Shown here piece by piece: positions 41,464 to 50,233 of a stretch of 64,000 nucleotides of DNA; within the stretch, counting starts at the first letter, position 1; the number at the start of each line of letters is the position of its first letter. The stretch lies in NCBI RefSeq assembly GCF_003610895.1, contig NZ_MCAS01000006.1:154177-218176 (forward strand), read 5' to 3'. This DNA comes from Paraburkholderia fungorum. GTDB lineage: Bacteria; Pseudomonadota; Gammaproteobacteria; Burkholderiales; Burkholderiaceae. The notes under the pieces were generated by a model that did not search any database, was not told the origin of the DNA, and saw only the letters and a program-made list of their open reading frames with translations. A program made the translations under genes and the position numbers.

Positions 41464-41655
41464 TGAAGGAAGTGCTACGGCATTTGGTGCTCAGGCAAGT
41501 CGTGTCTACTGCCGGCACGCACGCTGGTCCGGCAGTAACGGGCTGCGCGCAGTATCTGGGCGTATTCTTTGGACGGCCTTGCGGTTGCTCTCGCGGGTCG
41601 CGTGCAAGCAATACGAAATGTTGCCGCACGGTCAATTCGCCCGCGAGTCGATTGG

Positions 41656-41853
41656 CTATGCTTCAGGCGGCAATCTGTCTTCAAACAGCGTGCAGGCGAT
41701 TATGCCGAGTGCTGCGAGCATCAGGTACATGATATGTAGATGCTGATGCGACGCGAGTTCGTATGTGCCATACACCAGGACGACGATGCTAAGCACGCAA
41801 GGAATCACGCTGACGACATCTGAATCTTTGGAACTCATCGCATATCCAGCCAT
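41656..41853 (-). CDS. Small two-helix membrane protein
   Basis: A 65-residue protein with two hydrophobic helices (VVSVIPCVLSIVVLVYGTYEL and IMYLMLAALGIIACTLFE) separated by a His-rich turn HQHLH. GGAAGG lies nine bases before ATG 41853; ATG 41838 is an alternative. It is typical of small orphan membrane proteins in metal islands but not assignable to a family. Confidence 0.5.
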   Translation of the reverse strand: MAGYAMSSKDSDVVSVIPCVLSIVVLVYGTYELASHQHLHIMYLMLAALGIIACTLFEDRLPPEA

Positions 41854-42294
41854 AAACCAACTGCCTTCCTGGCCAGGCGGCCGCAAGTCAAAGTGATGGT
41901 TGACCTGTCGCTGTGGGTAGCGGACGCATCCGTCCCCCATGCCACTCGTCGGGCAGGAGTCCGAATCCCCCGGCCCAGCACACTTCTTCATGCGCGCAGT
42001 GGTCAGCATTTCTGTCTAACCAGCGATAAGCGCTAGTTCGATATTCGACATTCAAGAACCATCATGGTTGCGCCGCTCGCGTTGTGATAGCCAGCAAGAC
42101 AGCAAGACTCGAGGCACCCTGTTGACTGCGTCGCGCTACACAGCCCGGCTTTGCATGGGTCGTGTCGGCAGTCGGATGTGTTGCCGATACGGCTGACGCT
42201 GCCATCGGCCCCTGCGGATACCATACGGGATGCTGTGGCGGTTATTGCGCCGGCGATGGAGCGGCCTAAACTGACGTCAGGATTACTGGCGAGA
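41854..42294. other. Intergenic region
   Basis: I see no supported gene, repeat or terminator here. The frame upstream of the small membrane protein remains open but has no ribosome site and unusual composition. Confidence 0.4.
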
Positions 42295-42669
42295 CTATTT
42301 TCTCTTTGGCACATTGGGGCGCCGTTTGCTGCTCGGGAATGTCACCGGTACGAATGACACTGCCTCCTCGAAGAGCTCCGCGAGCATACGGTACGCCGGG
42401 CTGCTCACGCCAAATACCAGCCATTGCCGCATGGGCCCCCGGCCATATGGTTTGAATTGGGAGCAGCCAGGGGTCTCCAGTAGCGCGGTTACGCGATTTT
42501 CCGGTAGCCTGAGCAATATCTGGTTGTCGTAGACGCCGGCGACCATCGTTGTGCCCATAAAGAAACCGGGACACCAAAACAGCGGGCGCTCCTGTACGCC
42601 ATCGTATCGACTGGCTACTGCTCGCAACGAGGCGAGCAGGTCGCCGTGGTCCTGATTTGGCCCGTGCAT
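42295..42669 (-). CDS. TfoX N-terminal-domain-like protein
   Basis: A 124-residue protein whose core (FFMGTTMVAGVYDNQILLRLPENRVTALLETPGCSQFKPYGRGPMRQWLVF, given here as its span only in part) follows the TfoX_N fold: a 'G-x-M-x-A-x-x-x-D' strand, LLRLPE, and a late G-P-M-x-x-W turn. TfoX_N proteins are small and mostly uncharacterised outside competence regulators. Six bases before the ATG lies GAGGA. The C-terminus is basic. Confidence 0.6.
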   Translation of the reverse strand: MHGPNQDHGDLLASLRAVASRYDGVQERPLFWCPGFFMGTTMVAGVYDNQILLRLPENRVTALLETPGCSQFKPYGRGPMRQWLVFGVSSPAYRMLAELFEEAVSFVPVTFPSSKRRPNVPKRK

Positions 42670-43222
42670 CGCATGTCCTCAACGCATCCGGTAGCGTAAT
42701 GCCTCTGTCACCTCGCATCCGTGTCACGCACCTTCGATGAACTGCAAACCTGCGATGTCTCCGGTGAGTGCTGCGAGGCATAGCAATCCACCAATGGAGA
42801 CCGGCCGACTACGACGTGTATCAGTTAGCGCTGAAGTCCGGCGTTGCGCTGACACCATAATGATAGGAGCTTTCATCGAAGTCCCGGGAATCCTCGCGGT
42901 CGCGATGGTCCTCCTTCTGGCGCCCATATCTGCACACTATTTTCGAAATGCGAGTCACGTGAAAGAGCGTCAACTTCTGCCGCGGCGAATTGCCTGTTCG
43001 TGGACGATGGGCAAGTGCTGCAAACGGGCAATCAGTAGCCGGACCTCGATTATCTCCAGCTCGCCGATGAGCGCTGCGGATAAGGGTGGCGAAGCATGTG
43101 TGGATTTAAACGCGCGAACATTGGGCGACAGCGCCGGGGTCGAAAGCTCGAGATTGCTGCGCTCTATTGCAGACAGGGACGCATAGCATCGACAGGTCGC
43201 ATCGGCGACGTCCGTCCTGTAT

Positions 43223-43251
43223 CAAAAAAACGCCGCCGGTGCACTGACGGC
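43223..43251 (-). terminator. Minus-strand intrinsic terminator
   Basis: Read on the minus strand, GCCGTC-N8-GGCGGC (six pairs, one G-T) is followed by GTTTTTTTG. It lies 255 bp downstream of the DUF4148 copy 2 gene and may end its transcript. Confidence 0.6.
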
Positions 43252-43289
43252 TTAACAGGGGGGATATTAGGGGATGCTCGCAGAGCAAA

Positions 43290-43306
43290 ATTAAGCCAGC
43301 CTTAAA
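43290..43306 (+). promoter_or_regulatory. PmrA/QseB-type box b
   Basis: ATTAAG-N5-CTTAAA, exact 11-bp period. No convincing gene follows on the plus strand. Confidence 0.5.
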
Positions 43307-43505
43307 ACAGGCCCAGCATTGAGTGAGCTTTTCAGGCTTTCGGATTTCTATATAGTCTTCGGACGTCATGCCACGCAATGGCGGTCAAGGTCTGCTGCAC
43401 CTCGATTGAGCGCGCTGTGCCGCGTGCAATCAAGCAATGCGCACACTCTCCTGTTGCAAAGGGTACGTCTTTCTCGCGAACGTCAAGCGTGCAGTCGCCT
43501 GCCGG

Positions 43506-43802
43506 TTAGTGATGGGAATACAGCGAAGGTTTCACACCCATCGCCGGAATGACTGTTTGCGACGAACCGCTGGCAGTCGGGCCGTACCCCGAGATGTCGA
43601 ATGCCGTTGCGGTTCTTGACGACGCAGGAGCCGTTTTTGGGTATTGCGAATTTGATTGATGCAACAGGCCTTCCTGCCCGGCGGTGACGAGCTGGGAGTG
43701 TACTTCTGCACGCGTCATGGGGTCGTTCGTTTGCTGAGCGAATGACATTGCCGGAATGGCAAGAGCGGACGCAATGATGATGGCAGACACGAGCGTTTTC
43801 AT
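43506..43802 (-). CDS. DUF4148 small secreted protein (copy 2)
   Basis: A 98-residue exported protein: signal peptide MKTLVSAIIIASALAIPAMSFA, then QQTNDPMTRAEVHSQLVTAGQEG, the DUF4148 motif, and a Ser-rich tail ending SLYSHH. Copy 1 at 37341-37664 ends similarly (LLYGHH). Upstream, GTCGTT-N5-AACGAC (43851-43867) is a perfect 6-bp inverted repeat. Function unknown. Confidence 0.82.
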   Translation of the reverse strand: MKTLVSAIIIASALAIPAMSFAQQTNDPMTRAEVHSQLVTAGQEGLLHQSNSQYPKTAPASSRTATAFDISGYGPTASGSSQTVIPAMGVKPSLYSHH

Positions 43803-44092
43803 TTGATGTTTCTCCAAAAGGATTTGGTCAGCCGGCAGGCCCGAGCGCAAGTCGTTGTCTGAACGACAAACTTGGTGGCGGAGTTTCTCTCAAAACCTGC
43901 GAGTGACCAGTTTTCATATGGACCAGTCCACAATGTTTCGTGATGGTGCCTATGACGGAACCATCGCCGCTTGAAATGTTTGTCTGTCCGTCAGTCTTGA
44001 CGGCAGAGAGGGGCAACATTTTCAACGTGATGCCTGTTTGTCGTGGGCACTGACGTTTCGTCTGGTGCTCGCGTTCAGAATAGGCAGACATC

Positions 44093-44109
44093 CTTAACTC
44101 ATCCTTAAC
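44093..44109 (+). promoter_or_regulatory. PmrA/QseB-type box c
   Basis: CTTAAC-N5-CTTAAC, both hexamers identical, exact 11-bp period. Confidence 0.55.
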
Positions 44110-44400
44110 GCGACCTGGGCGTTGGACGGACGCTAACGTATCGAGCGCCGTCGAACGTATAGCGCATGCTATGTCGCTTTGTGTGCCGTCTGCCGGCGGC
44201 CTGGCTCCAGCACCTCCGCATTTGCGCCGACAGATTCAGGCGACACGAGAGCTCACAGCGCAAGACGCCTTCTTCGCATCGAACACCAACGAGGTCAGCG
44301 CAATCTCCGAGCGCCAGACGACATTTGCTCATTGTAGAGAGCAAGGGGATTTCCGCTGAACACGTCGTTCATCGTGCGACGGCAGGTCTTTTTCGAACTC

Positions 44401-44417
44401 TTTAAGTATCCCTTAAG
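44401..44417 (+). promoter_or_regulatory. PmrA/QseB-type box d
   Basis: TTTAAG-N5-CTTAAG, exact 11-bp period, upstream of cytochrome b561. Confidence 0.55.
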
Positions 44418-44677
44418 CCAAATGCATGCAGCATTTTGCGGGCGTAACGTCACGGGAGTGGAAAGGACAGGTGGTGTCGCGTGCGCTCGATGCTGTGAGA
44501 ACGATTGGCGAGTCGGTCATCACAAGCTCTGGCGGTTAGGTTTCTGGGCGGTTCGGCGGAAGTGCATTTTCCACTCGCCGTGCCATAGCAATCCTGTCGC
44601 GTGTTCGTGCAGGAAGGATTCTCTGTTCGAACGTCGGACGGCGGCACCCTCATTTCCAGGTTCTGATTCAGTCAAAA

Positions 44678-45226
44678 ATGAATACTCAAAACACAGTACG
44701 CTTCAGCGATACTCCGGCTCGCTACGACGCAGTTTCCCGGCTACTTCATTGGCTCAGCCTGCTGCTTCTGGTGGCGCAGTTCAGTCTTGGATGGTTGATG
44801 CCAGACGCTGACTCGGTGAAGGCTCCGGCTGGTCTGGTCGCCTGGCACGTTGGTATTGGGACGTCGCTACTGGCCGTATTCGCCGCAAGGCTTGTGTGGG
44901 CTGCAATGCGTCGCTCGCCACGTCCGGTCGACCAGCATGGTGTGCTCCGGTTTTTCGCGGCGGCGGTTCACGTTTCGATGTACGCGCTTCTGCTGCTCGT
45001 TCCGATGCTCGGATGGCTGAACGCAAGTGGTCGGGGCTGGGTTGTCAGGCTGGCCGGGGTATGGGATATGCCACAGCTTGCGACGCCAGATTCGCCTGGA
45101 GCGTCCATCGGCGAGTGGCATAGCGCAAGCGCCACGATTCTTCTAATCCTGATTGGATTACACGTTTTCGCTGTAGTTGTACATCAAGTCGGATTCAAGG
45201 ACCGCCTGCTTCGACGCATGCTGTAG
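44678..45226 (+). CDS. Cytochrome b561
   Basis: A 182-residue four-helix diheme membrane protein of the CybB type. Helices start at RLLHWLSLLLLVAQFSLGWL, WHVGIGTSLLAVFAARLVW, AVHVSMYALLLLVPMLGWL and ATILLILIGLHVFAVVVHQV. Heme His candidates are in HWL, WHVG, VHVS and LHVF/VHQ, as in the family. These proteins shuttle electrons between quinol and periplasmic partners. They are often encoded beside PepSY proteins and QseBC/PmrAB systems, as here. Confidence 0.87.
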   Translation: MNTQNTVRFSDTPARYDAVSRLLHWLSLLLLVAQFSLGWLMPDADSVKAPAGLVAWHVGIGTSLLAVFAARLVWAAMRRSPRPVDQHGVLRFFAAAVHVSMYALLLLVPMLGWLNASGRGWVVRLAGVWDMPQLATPDSPGASIGEWHSASATILLILIGLHVFAVVVHQVGFKDRLLRRML

Positions 45227-45310
45227 CTGCCGCGGGAAACTGCCTTGAGTCTGGCGAAATTCCGGTCTTTCGCGCACGCGGCCCGCACTTACGCAACCGG
45301 GAAACCGGGC

Positions 45311-45327
45311 CGTAAGCAAGCTTTAAG
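45311..45327 (+). promoter_or_regulatory. PmrA/QseB-type box e
   Basis: CGTAAG-N5-TTTAAG, exact 11-bp period, 50 bp before the PepSY gene start, a normal distance for activation. Confidence 0.6.
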
Positions 45328-45376
45328 GTCGAACGTCCAGCATTGCATTGAAACCGAAGTCACCATGGAGGTTGAG

Positions 45377-45679
45377 ATGCGAAACTATGCCGCAATTGGT
45401 TTGGCGTGTGGGTTACTCGTTGCAAGTGTTGGTGCGCAGGCGTTCAGCGGCCAGCAGTTTGCAAAGAATGCCAAGGTCGGAATCGCAGAGGCGCGGTCTA
45501 TCGCGCTCAAGGCACATCCAGGAAAAATCGTGGACGAGGAACTGGAAAAGGAGGTTGGGGGCAGCGGACTTCGATACTCCTTCGATATTCGCGCGGGACA
45601 GGCGACCCAGGAGGTCGGTGTCGACGCCCAGGATGGAGCGGTTCTGGAAAATAAGCTGGAAGGGCCCAATCCTGACTAA
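45377..45679 (+). CDS. PepSY-domain periplasmic protein
   Basis: A 100-residue exported protein with a signal peptide ending at AQA. The PepSY domain covers residues ~32-95 (IAEARSIALKAHPGKIVDEELEKEVGG, then YSFDIRAGQATQEVGVDAQDGAVLENKLEG). ATG 45377 is preceded by TGGAGG. PepSY proteins are thought to restrain periplasmic enzymes or sensors. Its box and position next to the response regulator suggest it belongs to that regulon. Confidence 0.83.
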   Translation: MRNYAAIGLACGLLVASVGAQAFSGQQFAKNAKVGIAEARSIALKAHPGKIVDEELEKEVGGSGLRYSFDIRAGQATQEVGVDAQDGAVLENKLEGPNPD

Positions 45680-46014
45680 CGCATCATCGTTGGCAGCAGG
45701 GGCTGAGCGTCGCCGGACGGAAATTCGATGCTCCTTGCGAACAGACTAATACGCGTTAACCCGCGACTCTCGAAGCCCGCAAAGACAACATCGTCCGACC
45801 CAACGTAGCGAGGGTGAGGGTACTTGCCGTTGTATCGGACGGAGCGATGCGCGTTTCCGTGTCTGCGCGTGGTATGTCAGGATGGCTGTCGAATCCCAGA
45901 CAATTTCTGCGTCCGGGAATGTTGGGGCAGACAGATACATGTGTCCTCTCCGACGTCCGCATAAGAAATCCTTAAGCTCACGTGATGCACACTCTTCAGT
46001 CGAGGAGACCACAC
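45680..46014. other. Intergenic region ahead of the first two-component system
   Basis: Contains PmrA/QseB-type box f at 45960-45976, 39 bp before the regulator start; this suggests autoregulation. Nothing else was recognised. Confidence 0.5.
45960..45976 (+). promoter_or_regulatory. PmrA/QseB-type box f
   Basis: CATAAG-N5-CTTAAG, identical in both hexamers to box g (48924-48940), exact 11-bp period. Upstream of the response regulator gene. Confidence 0.65.
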
Positions 46015-46677
46015 ATGCGCTTACTGATAGTCGAAGACGACGCCATGATTGCCGAGAGCGTTCTTGACGCATTGAGGGGTATCGGTCATGCAGTCGATTG
46101 GGCAGAAGATGGGCGGGCAGGGGAACTGGCGCTCGGAAATGACGTGTATGACCTGGTCCTGCTGGACCTGGGACTGCCGAAGCAGGACGGCCTGACCGTT
46201 CTGAGAGGCTATCGCGCCAGCGGCGGAACCGCCGCGGTCATCATCATGACGGCGCAGGATGCTGTGAACGACCGAATCTCGGGGCTGGACGCCGGTGCCG
46301 ATGACTATCTCATCAAGCCATTTGATTTGAATGAGCTGGCTGCCCGGGTGCGTGCCCTGCTTCGGCGACGGGCCGGGAAATCCCGGCCCGTGTACGTTCA
46401 CGGTGCGCTCACACTGGATGAAGTCGCGCACGAGGTCACGCTTCGTGGCGCAGCTATCCCACTGGTCTCGCGCGAATTCAGTTTATTGCGCGCGCTTATC
46501 GAAGAGCCGGGCAGGGTATATAGCAAAGCAGAGTTGGAGGAGAAGCTCTATGGCTGGAACGAGGAGGTAGAGAGCAATACCATCGAGGTGCATGTCCACA
46601 ATCTCAGAAAAAAGCTGGGCGCTGAGCAGATTGTAACCATTCGAGGCATCGGCTACCGACTGGCGGGGACAGCATGA
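46015..46677 (+). CDS. OmpR-family response regulator (QseB/PmrA-like)
   Basis: A 220-residue regulator. Receiver domain residues 1-118 with phospho-acceptor Asp51 in VLLDLGLP, acidic pair EDD at 7-9 and Lys101-type KPF. The winged helix at ~125-218 includes the QseB/PmrA-like stretch LYGWNEEVESNTIEVHVHNLRKKLG. ATG 46015 follows GAGGAG. The DNA element upstream (box f) is the type bound by this subfamily. It overlaps the kinase gene by four bases. Confidence 0.88.
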   Translation: MRLLIVEDDAMIAESVLDALRGIGHAVDWAEDGRAGELALGNDVYDLVLLDLGLPKQDGLTVLRGYRASGGTAAVIIMTAQDAVNDRISGLDAGADDYLIKPFDLNELAARVRALLRRRAGKSRPVYVHGALTLDEVAHEVTLRGAAIPLVSREFSLLRALIEEPGRVYSKAELEEKLYGWNEEVESNTIEVHVHNLRKKLGAEQIVTIRGIGYRLAGTA

Positions 46678-48080
46678 GGTCGGTGCGCACACAACTCCTG
46701 GTTGGCCTGATTTTGGGGCTCGGCGCAATGAGCGCTCTTGCGGGATACGGCATCTTCCGAAGCGCGCTCGAAGAGGCGAACGAGCTCTTTGACTATGAAC
46801 TGCGTTCCGTTGCCATCTCTTTGCCGCAGTCGGTGGCCGATACAGAATTGGCGAACAGAGAGTCTGGCGATTTCGAGGGATTACAGGATGACCGCGTCGT
46901 CATCCAGGTTTGGGATGCGTCGAACCATCTGACCTACGAATCCCTCCCAGGCGCAAAGCTGCCACGCCAGCACGCGGGATTCCAGTCCATCGAGGTGGGT
47001 GAGCGTCATTATCGGGTTTTTGGCTTGCAGCAGACTTCGCGTTTTGTTCAGGTTGGACAACCCGTGTCCGTCCGTGACGAGTCGGCCTTGACACAGGCGT
47101 CAAGGACGCTTTGGCCATTGCTGGCGATTCTGCCACTCGAAATCGCCCTGGTCCTGCTGGTTGTGAAGCGGGCGTTGCGGCCTGTCAGTATCATTTCCAG
47201 GTCTTTGGCAGTTCGCTCGATTGAAACGTTGGCACCCATCGATATGGCCAATGCGATACCGACGGAAATCGAGCCGCTGGTTGAGGCATTGAATGACCTG
47301 CTGGTACGTCTCGACAGGGCATTGCAAGCGCAGCGCATTTTTGTTGCGGACGCGGCACATGAACTTCGAACGCCGTTGACTGCGTTGAAGCTCCAGATTC
47401 AGGTTGCACGACGGGACCACGCGAAACTGAACGATGAGGACCTGCTGCGCAAACTGGAGGATAGGGTGAATCGCGCAATCCATCTCGTCCAGCAGTTGCT
47501 AACCCTTGCGCGGGAGGATGCCGAGGCAAGTGCGCGCGCGGGAAATGCCGACCTTCGTCGTGTGGCTATCCAGGTAGTCGGCGAACTCTCCGTGCTGGCA
47601 GAACACAAGGGAATTGACATAGGTCTGGAATGTACCGGTCCTGCGGCGATGGAAAGCCCAATCGTCGTGAATGGGGACGAGACCTCACTGACAACGATGG
47701 TCACGAACATCGTCGACAATGCCATTCGGTACACCTCACCTGGCGGGCAGGTCGATGTTCGACTTTGTGCGAGCGATGCCGAAGTAACGCTGGAGGTTGT
47801 CGACAACGGACCTGGCATACCGACGGCCGACCTTGAACGCGTGTTGGACCGGTTCTATCGTGCAGGAAATACAACTGGACAGGGCAGCGGGCTGGGGTTA
47901 GCCATCGCAGCCAAGGTGGCGGCGAAGCATCACGCCGGGTTTTCTGTGCGCAATCGAACGGATGGGCAAGGGCTGAAGGTCTCTGTAAGTGGGCTGCGTC
48001 GTGCTCCTGCAGACAATCCTGCTGCTGCGGCGCGCCCATCAAGTGCGCGCCTCGAACCGAGCTGGCGCACGCACACGTGA
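46674..48080 (+). CDS. Sensor histidine kinase (QseC/PmrB-like)
   Basis: A 468-residue kinase: membrane helix at residues ~8-28, periplasmic sensor (~30-145), second helix (~148-168), HAMP-like region and HisKA with His229 in DAAHELRTPL. The HATPase has N-box NIVDNAIRY, G1 DNGPGIP and G2 GQGSGLGLAIA. Partner of the regulator at 46015. The sensor shows no acidic ExxE pair like that of PmrB for Fe(III), so the signal is open. Confidence 0.88.
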   Translation: MRSVRTQLLVGLILGLGAMSALAGYGIFRSALEEANELFDYELRSVAISLPQSVADTELANRESGDFEGLQDDRVVIQVWDASNHLTYESLPGAKLPRQHAGFQSIEVGERHYRVFGLQQTSRFVQVGQPVSVRDESALTQASRTLWPLLAILPLEIALVLLVVKRALRPVSIISRSLAVRSIETLAPIDMANAIPTEIEPLVEALNDLLVRLDRALQAQRIFVADAAHELRTPLTALKLQIQVARRDHAKLNDEDLLRKLEDRVNRAIHLVQQLLTLAREDAEASARAGNADLRRVAIQVVGELSVLAEHKGIDIGLECTGPAAMESPIVVNGDETSLTTMVTNIVDNAIRYTSPGGQVDVRLCASDAEVTLEVVDNGPGIPTADLERVLDRFYRAGNTTGQGSGLGLAIAAKVAAKHHAGFSVRNRTDGQGLKVSVSGLRRAPADNPAAAARPSSARLEPSWRTHT

Positions 48081-48481
48081 CCGCTTGCGACGAGCGATAC
48101 AGGGCTCGTCCGATGCTTGTCTGAATTGGGTCGCAGCTTAATCCAAACACGCAGGCCGGCACCTTCCGTCGGCGCGGAGAGGGGATTGACCGTTGCGCTC
48201 TCGCCCTGCAATTGGCAGGACGTCAAAGGTGGCGTGGTACTCGCGCGCAATACTGTTCCAGTTGCCAACTGTCATCTGGTCGGCCAGCAATCATGGTCCG
48301 ATTCTCCAGCCGTACCGTCTATGAGTAAGAGCGAAGTCGTCGGCGTCAGTTCTCGCTTCATGCTGGCTTAAGGTCTTTCACCGCAGACTGTCCCTGTCGA
48401 TACCGAACTTTCCGGGTCATGCGTTCGGTACCGTTTTGAAAGGCTCGAACGTTCGTCGGGCAGTCAACCAGGAGAGTTCGA
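48081..48481. other. Intergenic region
   Basis: No gene or clear signal other than isolated CTTAA words (near 48130 and 48366) that are not paired at 11 bp. Confidence 0.4.
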
Positions 48482-48781
48482 ATGAAAGCCAGTCGCCTGT
48501 GCGTCTTTTCAACGACGGCGCTATTGCTTGCAGCTTCGTATGCAAACGCAAGTCCCGCCATGAGTTACACCAGACAGGTACACCTTCGTGATGGAAAGAC
48601 GGTAACGTGCATTGTCAATGGACATGGGCCTGAAACTTTGACCGGGGGCGCGATACCCACGCTAACGGCCGCGGAGAGAAATGAAGCGGAAATTGATGCC
48701 ATCGCCCCGTTACGCAGAATTCCGACCCAAAAGAACAAGTATCCCGACCCGTTGACCGCGCCGAGGGTAGCGTGCTCGTGA
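48482..48781 (+). CDS. Small secreted protein, function unknown
   Basis: A 99-residue exported protein: signal peptide to ANA (residues 1-23), then a polar body with two Cys (VTCIVNGHG and a terminal VACS) that could form a disulfide. AGGAGAG precedes the start. No known domain; it lies directly downstream of the first two-component system. Confidence 0.55.
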   Translation: MKASRLCVFSTTALLLAASYANASPAMSYTRQVHLRDGKTVTCIVNGHGPETLTGGAIPTLTAAERNEAEIDAIAPLRRIPTQKNKYPDPLTAPRVACS

Positions 48782-48923
48782 CCGTTGCAATGCACGTGGA
48801 TTGCGCAGTTCCGGACAATGGAACGTTGCCGGATAGTCAAAGCTCAAAAATGGGGGCTACATGCGACGCGCCTTTTTCTGGTGAATGCCGAAAGGCGCAA
48901 CCCTTCAGAGCGTTTCGTCAGGG

Positions 48924-48940
48924 CATAAGCTGCCCTTAAG
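48924..48940 (+). promoter_or_regulatory. PmrA/QseB-type box g
   Basis: CATAAG-N5-CTTAAG, same hexamers as box f, exact 11-bp period; followed ten bases later by TAATTT, which would be a -10 box at the distance usual for this activator class. Confidence 0.6.
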
Positions 48941-49102
48941 GAGAGGCTGCTAATTTTCGTGCGGATAGGGCGGTTGCGGAATTCCGTTTCTGACGTTCGG
49001 GACGCCCGCATGTCGGGCTGTTTCGTTTGTTCGACCACGCAGGTGGTTATCACCGCTGGCGAAGTTCGGCGCAGTCACGTTTCGAGCCGAAGGAGCTATG
49101 CC

Positions 49103-49201
49103 ATGGCCACCTTTCCCGGGCCCGGAAGCGATTCCGGGCCTTCTTTTTCGTACCAGGCGCCAAGGCGTTGTTGCCTATGTCGAAACGCAGGCATACGCTA
49201 A
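49103..49201 (+). CDS. Possible 32-residue leader peptide
   Basis: ATG 49103 has AAGGAG seven bases upstream and a 32-codon frame (MATFPGPGSDSGPSFSY...CCLCRNAGIR). The terminator at 49119-49148 lies inside it, so a ribosome moving here would unfold the stem. That is the usual geometry of a leader-peptide attenuator, but no regulatory codon run is obvious. Confidence 0.3.
   Translation: MATFPGPGSDSGPSFSYQAPRRCCLCRNAGIR
49119..49148 (+). terminator. Intrinsic terminator/attenuator
   Basis: GGCCCGGAA-GCGA-TTCCGGGCC, nine perfect pairs with a four-base loop, followed by TTCTTTTT. Confidence 0.75.
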
Positions 49202-49366
49202 TACGGTTGCGAGCGCTATCGTACGCATCGAGCTTGATGACCAGGTGTCCGTGATGCATCGGCGCGTTCGTGGAGTCTGGTTCGAGCGGGCAGATTTTCT
49301 GAACCCGATACGATACTGCGGGCAACTGCAGACTATGTCGCTGGTCGCCTCGGCCGAGGAACGAAC

Positions 49367-50074
49367 ATGTCGGATAAGCATATTTTGAGAAAATTTGATA
49401 TCGACCTCAACCTGCTCTCAAGCCGGTTGCTCGAAATGGGCGGCCTTGTGGAGTCACAGATTGCGCTCGCGATGGACGCAATGAACATGTTTGATTTGCC
49501 ACTTGTCGAGCAGGTCCTCGAGGGCGAACGTCGGCTCAATGCGATGGAAATAGAAATCGACGAAGAAGTTTGCAACATCATCGCTCGTCGACAGCCCGCC
49601 GCGCGTGACCTGCGACTCCTGATGGCCACGTCGAAGTGCATCACCAACCTTGAGCGTGCAGGTGACGAGGCCCGGAAGATTGCGAAGCGGACGCGCCGCA
49701 TTGCCACGGAAGCCAACGCACGTAGCATCAACATCGCTGAAATCAAGGTTTCCGGCGAAATGGCCTTACATATTCTTCGCAGGGCGCTGGATGCATTTGC
49801 GCGGATGGATACCGTTGCAGCGGCACAGATTATCCGGGATGACGAGGCCATCGATAACGAGTTTCGAGCCTTCGTGCGCAAGCTCGTGACGTACATGATG
49901 GAAGACCCGCGGACAATCTCGATTGGACTGGACTACCTGTTTATCGCGAAGGCCATCGAGCGTATTGGTGACCACGCGACCAATATCGCCGAGTCGGTTG
50001 TCTATGTGGTTAGCGGCACCGATGTTCGCCATGTACCCCGAGACCAGCTTGGACGCGACGCCTCTGGCAACTGA
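49367..50074 (+). CDS. PhoU-like protein
   Basis: A 235-residue two-repeat three-helix PhoU protein. The metal-binding E/D patterns are ERAGDEARKIAKRT (residues ~95-108) and ERIGDHATNIAES (~198-210). PhoU proteins modulate PhoR/Pst phosphate control, but no pst or phoBR gene is near, so this stand-alone copy may serve another transporter. GAGGA precedes the start. Confidence 0.85.
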   Translation: MSDKHILRKFDIDLNLLSSRLLEMGGLVESQIALAMDAMNMFDLPLVEQVLEGERRLNAMEIEIDEEVCNIIARRQPAARDLRLLMATSKCITNLERAGDEARKIAKRTRRIATEANARSINIAEIKVSGEMALHILRRALDAFARMDTVAAAQIIRDDEAIDNEFRAFVRKLVTYMMEDPRTISIGLDYLFIAKAIERIGDHATNIAESVVYVVSGTDVRHVPRDQLGRDASGN

Positions 50075-50233
50075 GGCCTGGCAAGCAGAGACGACGTGCC
50101 TCACTTTTGTGAGTACCGACGTATTTGGCATGCAGCTGTACAACGTTGCACGATTCGAAATCTCAGGTCGGGCGTAGACTCGTAACGACATCGACCCCAC
50201 CTGGTCCGGCGCAACATTCGCCTCTATATTCCT

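Larger units (their letters stand above)
40831..41655. other. Gene-poor stretch with regulatory elements
   Basis: No reading frame with credible composition. It contains a minus-strand terminator-like hairpin (41131-41150), a CTTAAA-N5-CTTAAA direct repeat (41407-41423) and a perfect 20-bp palindrome (41444-41463). The direct repeat without an obvious target gene suggests a decayed gene or a small RNA. Confidence 0.5.
42670..43505. other. Gene-poor stretch
   Basis: Contains a minus-strand terminator (43223-43251) and PmrA/QseB-type box b (43291-43306). A 149-codon plus-strand frame (42737-43186) with one hydrophobic segment has no ribosome site or recognisable pattern and was not called. Probably decayed sequence. 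Confidence 0.4.
43803..44677. other. Long non-coding stretch with two PmrA/QseB-type boxes
   Basis: Holds an inverted repeat at 43851-43867 (GTCGTT-N5-AACGAC) and direct repeats at 44093-44109 and 44401-44417. No frame of good composition was found. The second box lies 260 bp before cytochrome b561, far for direct control, so an unrecognised leader or small RNA may lie between. Confidence 0.45.
48782..49366. other. Intergenic region with box g and a terminated leader
   Basis: Direct repeat box g (48924-48940), an AT-rich -10-like TAATTT at 48951-48956, a GCCCG-N5-CGGGC hairpin (49004-49018), a strong ribosome site AAGGAG before ATG 49103, and an intrinsic terminator (49119-49148). Together they look like a regulated short RNA or leader-peptide attenuator ahead of the PhoU-like gene. 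Confidence 0.45.

Noticed and set aside
42737..43186. 149-codon frame with one hydrophobic stretch
   Set aside because: No ribosome site, no similarity pattern and unusual composition; kept out of the gene list although a decayed membrane protein cannot be excluded.
44374..44811. 145-codon frame upstream of cytochrome b561
   Set aside because: It overlaps the well-supported cytochrome gene in another frame and has Cys/Arg-rich composition.
49098..49388. 96-codon frame between terminator and phoU-like gene
   Set aside because: Only two bases separate the ribosome site from its ATG, while the ATG at 49103 fits better; it also overlaps the PhoU-like start.
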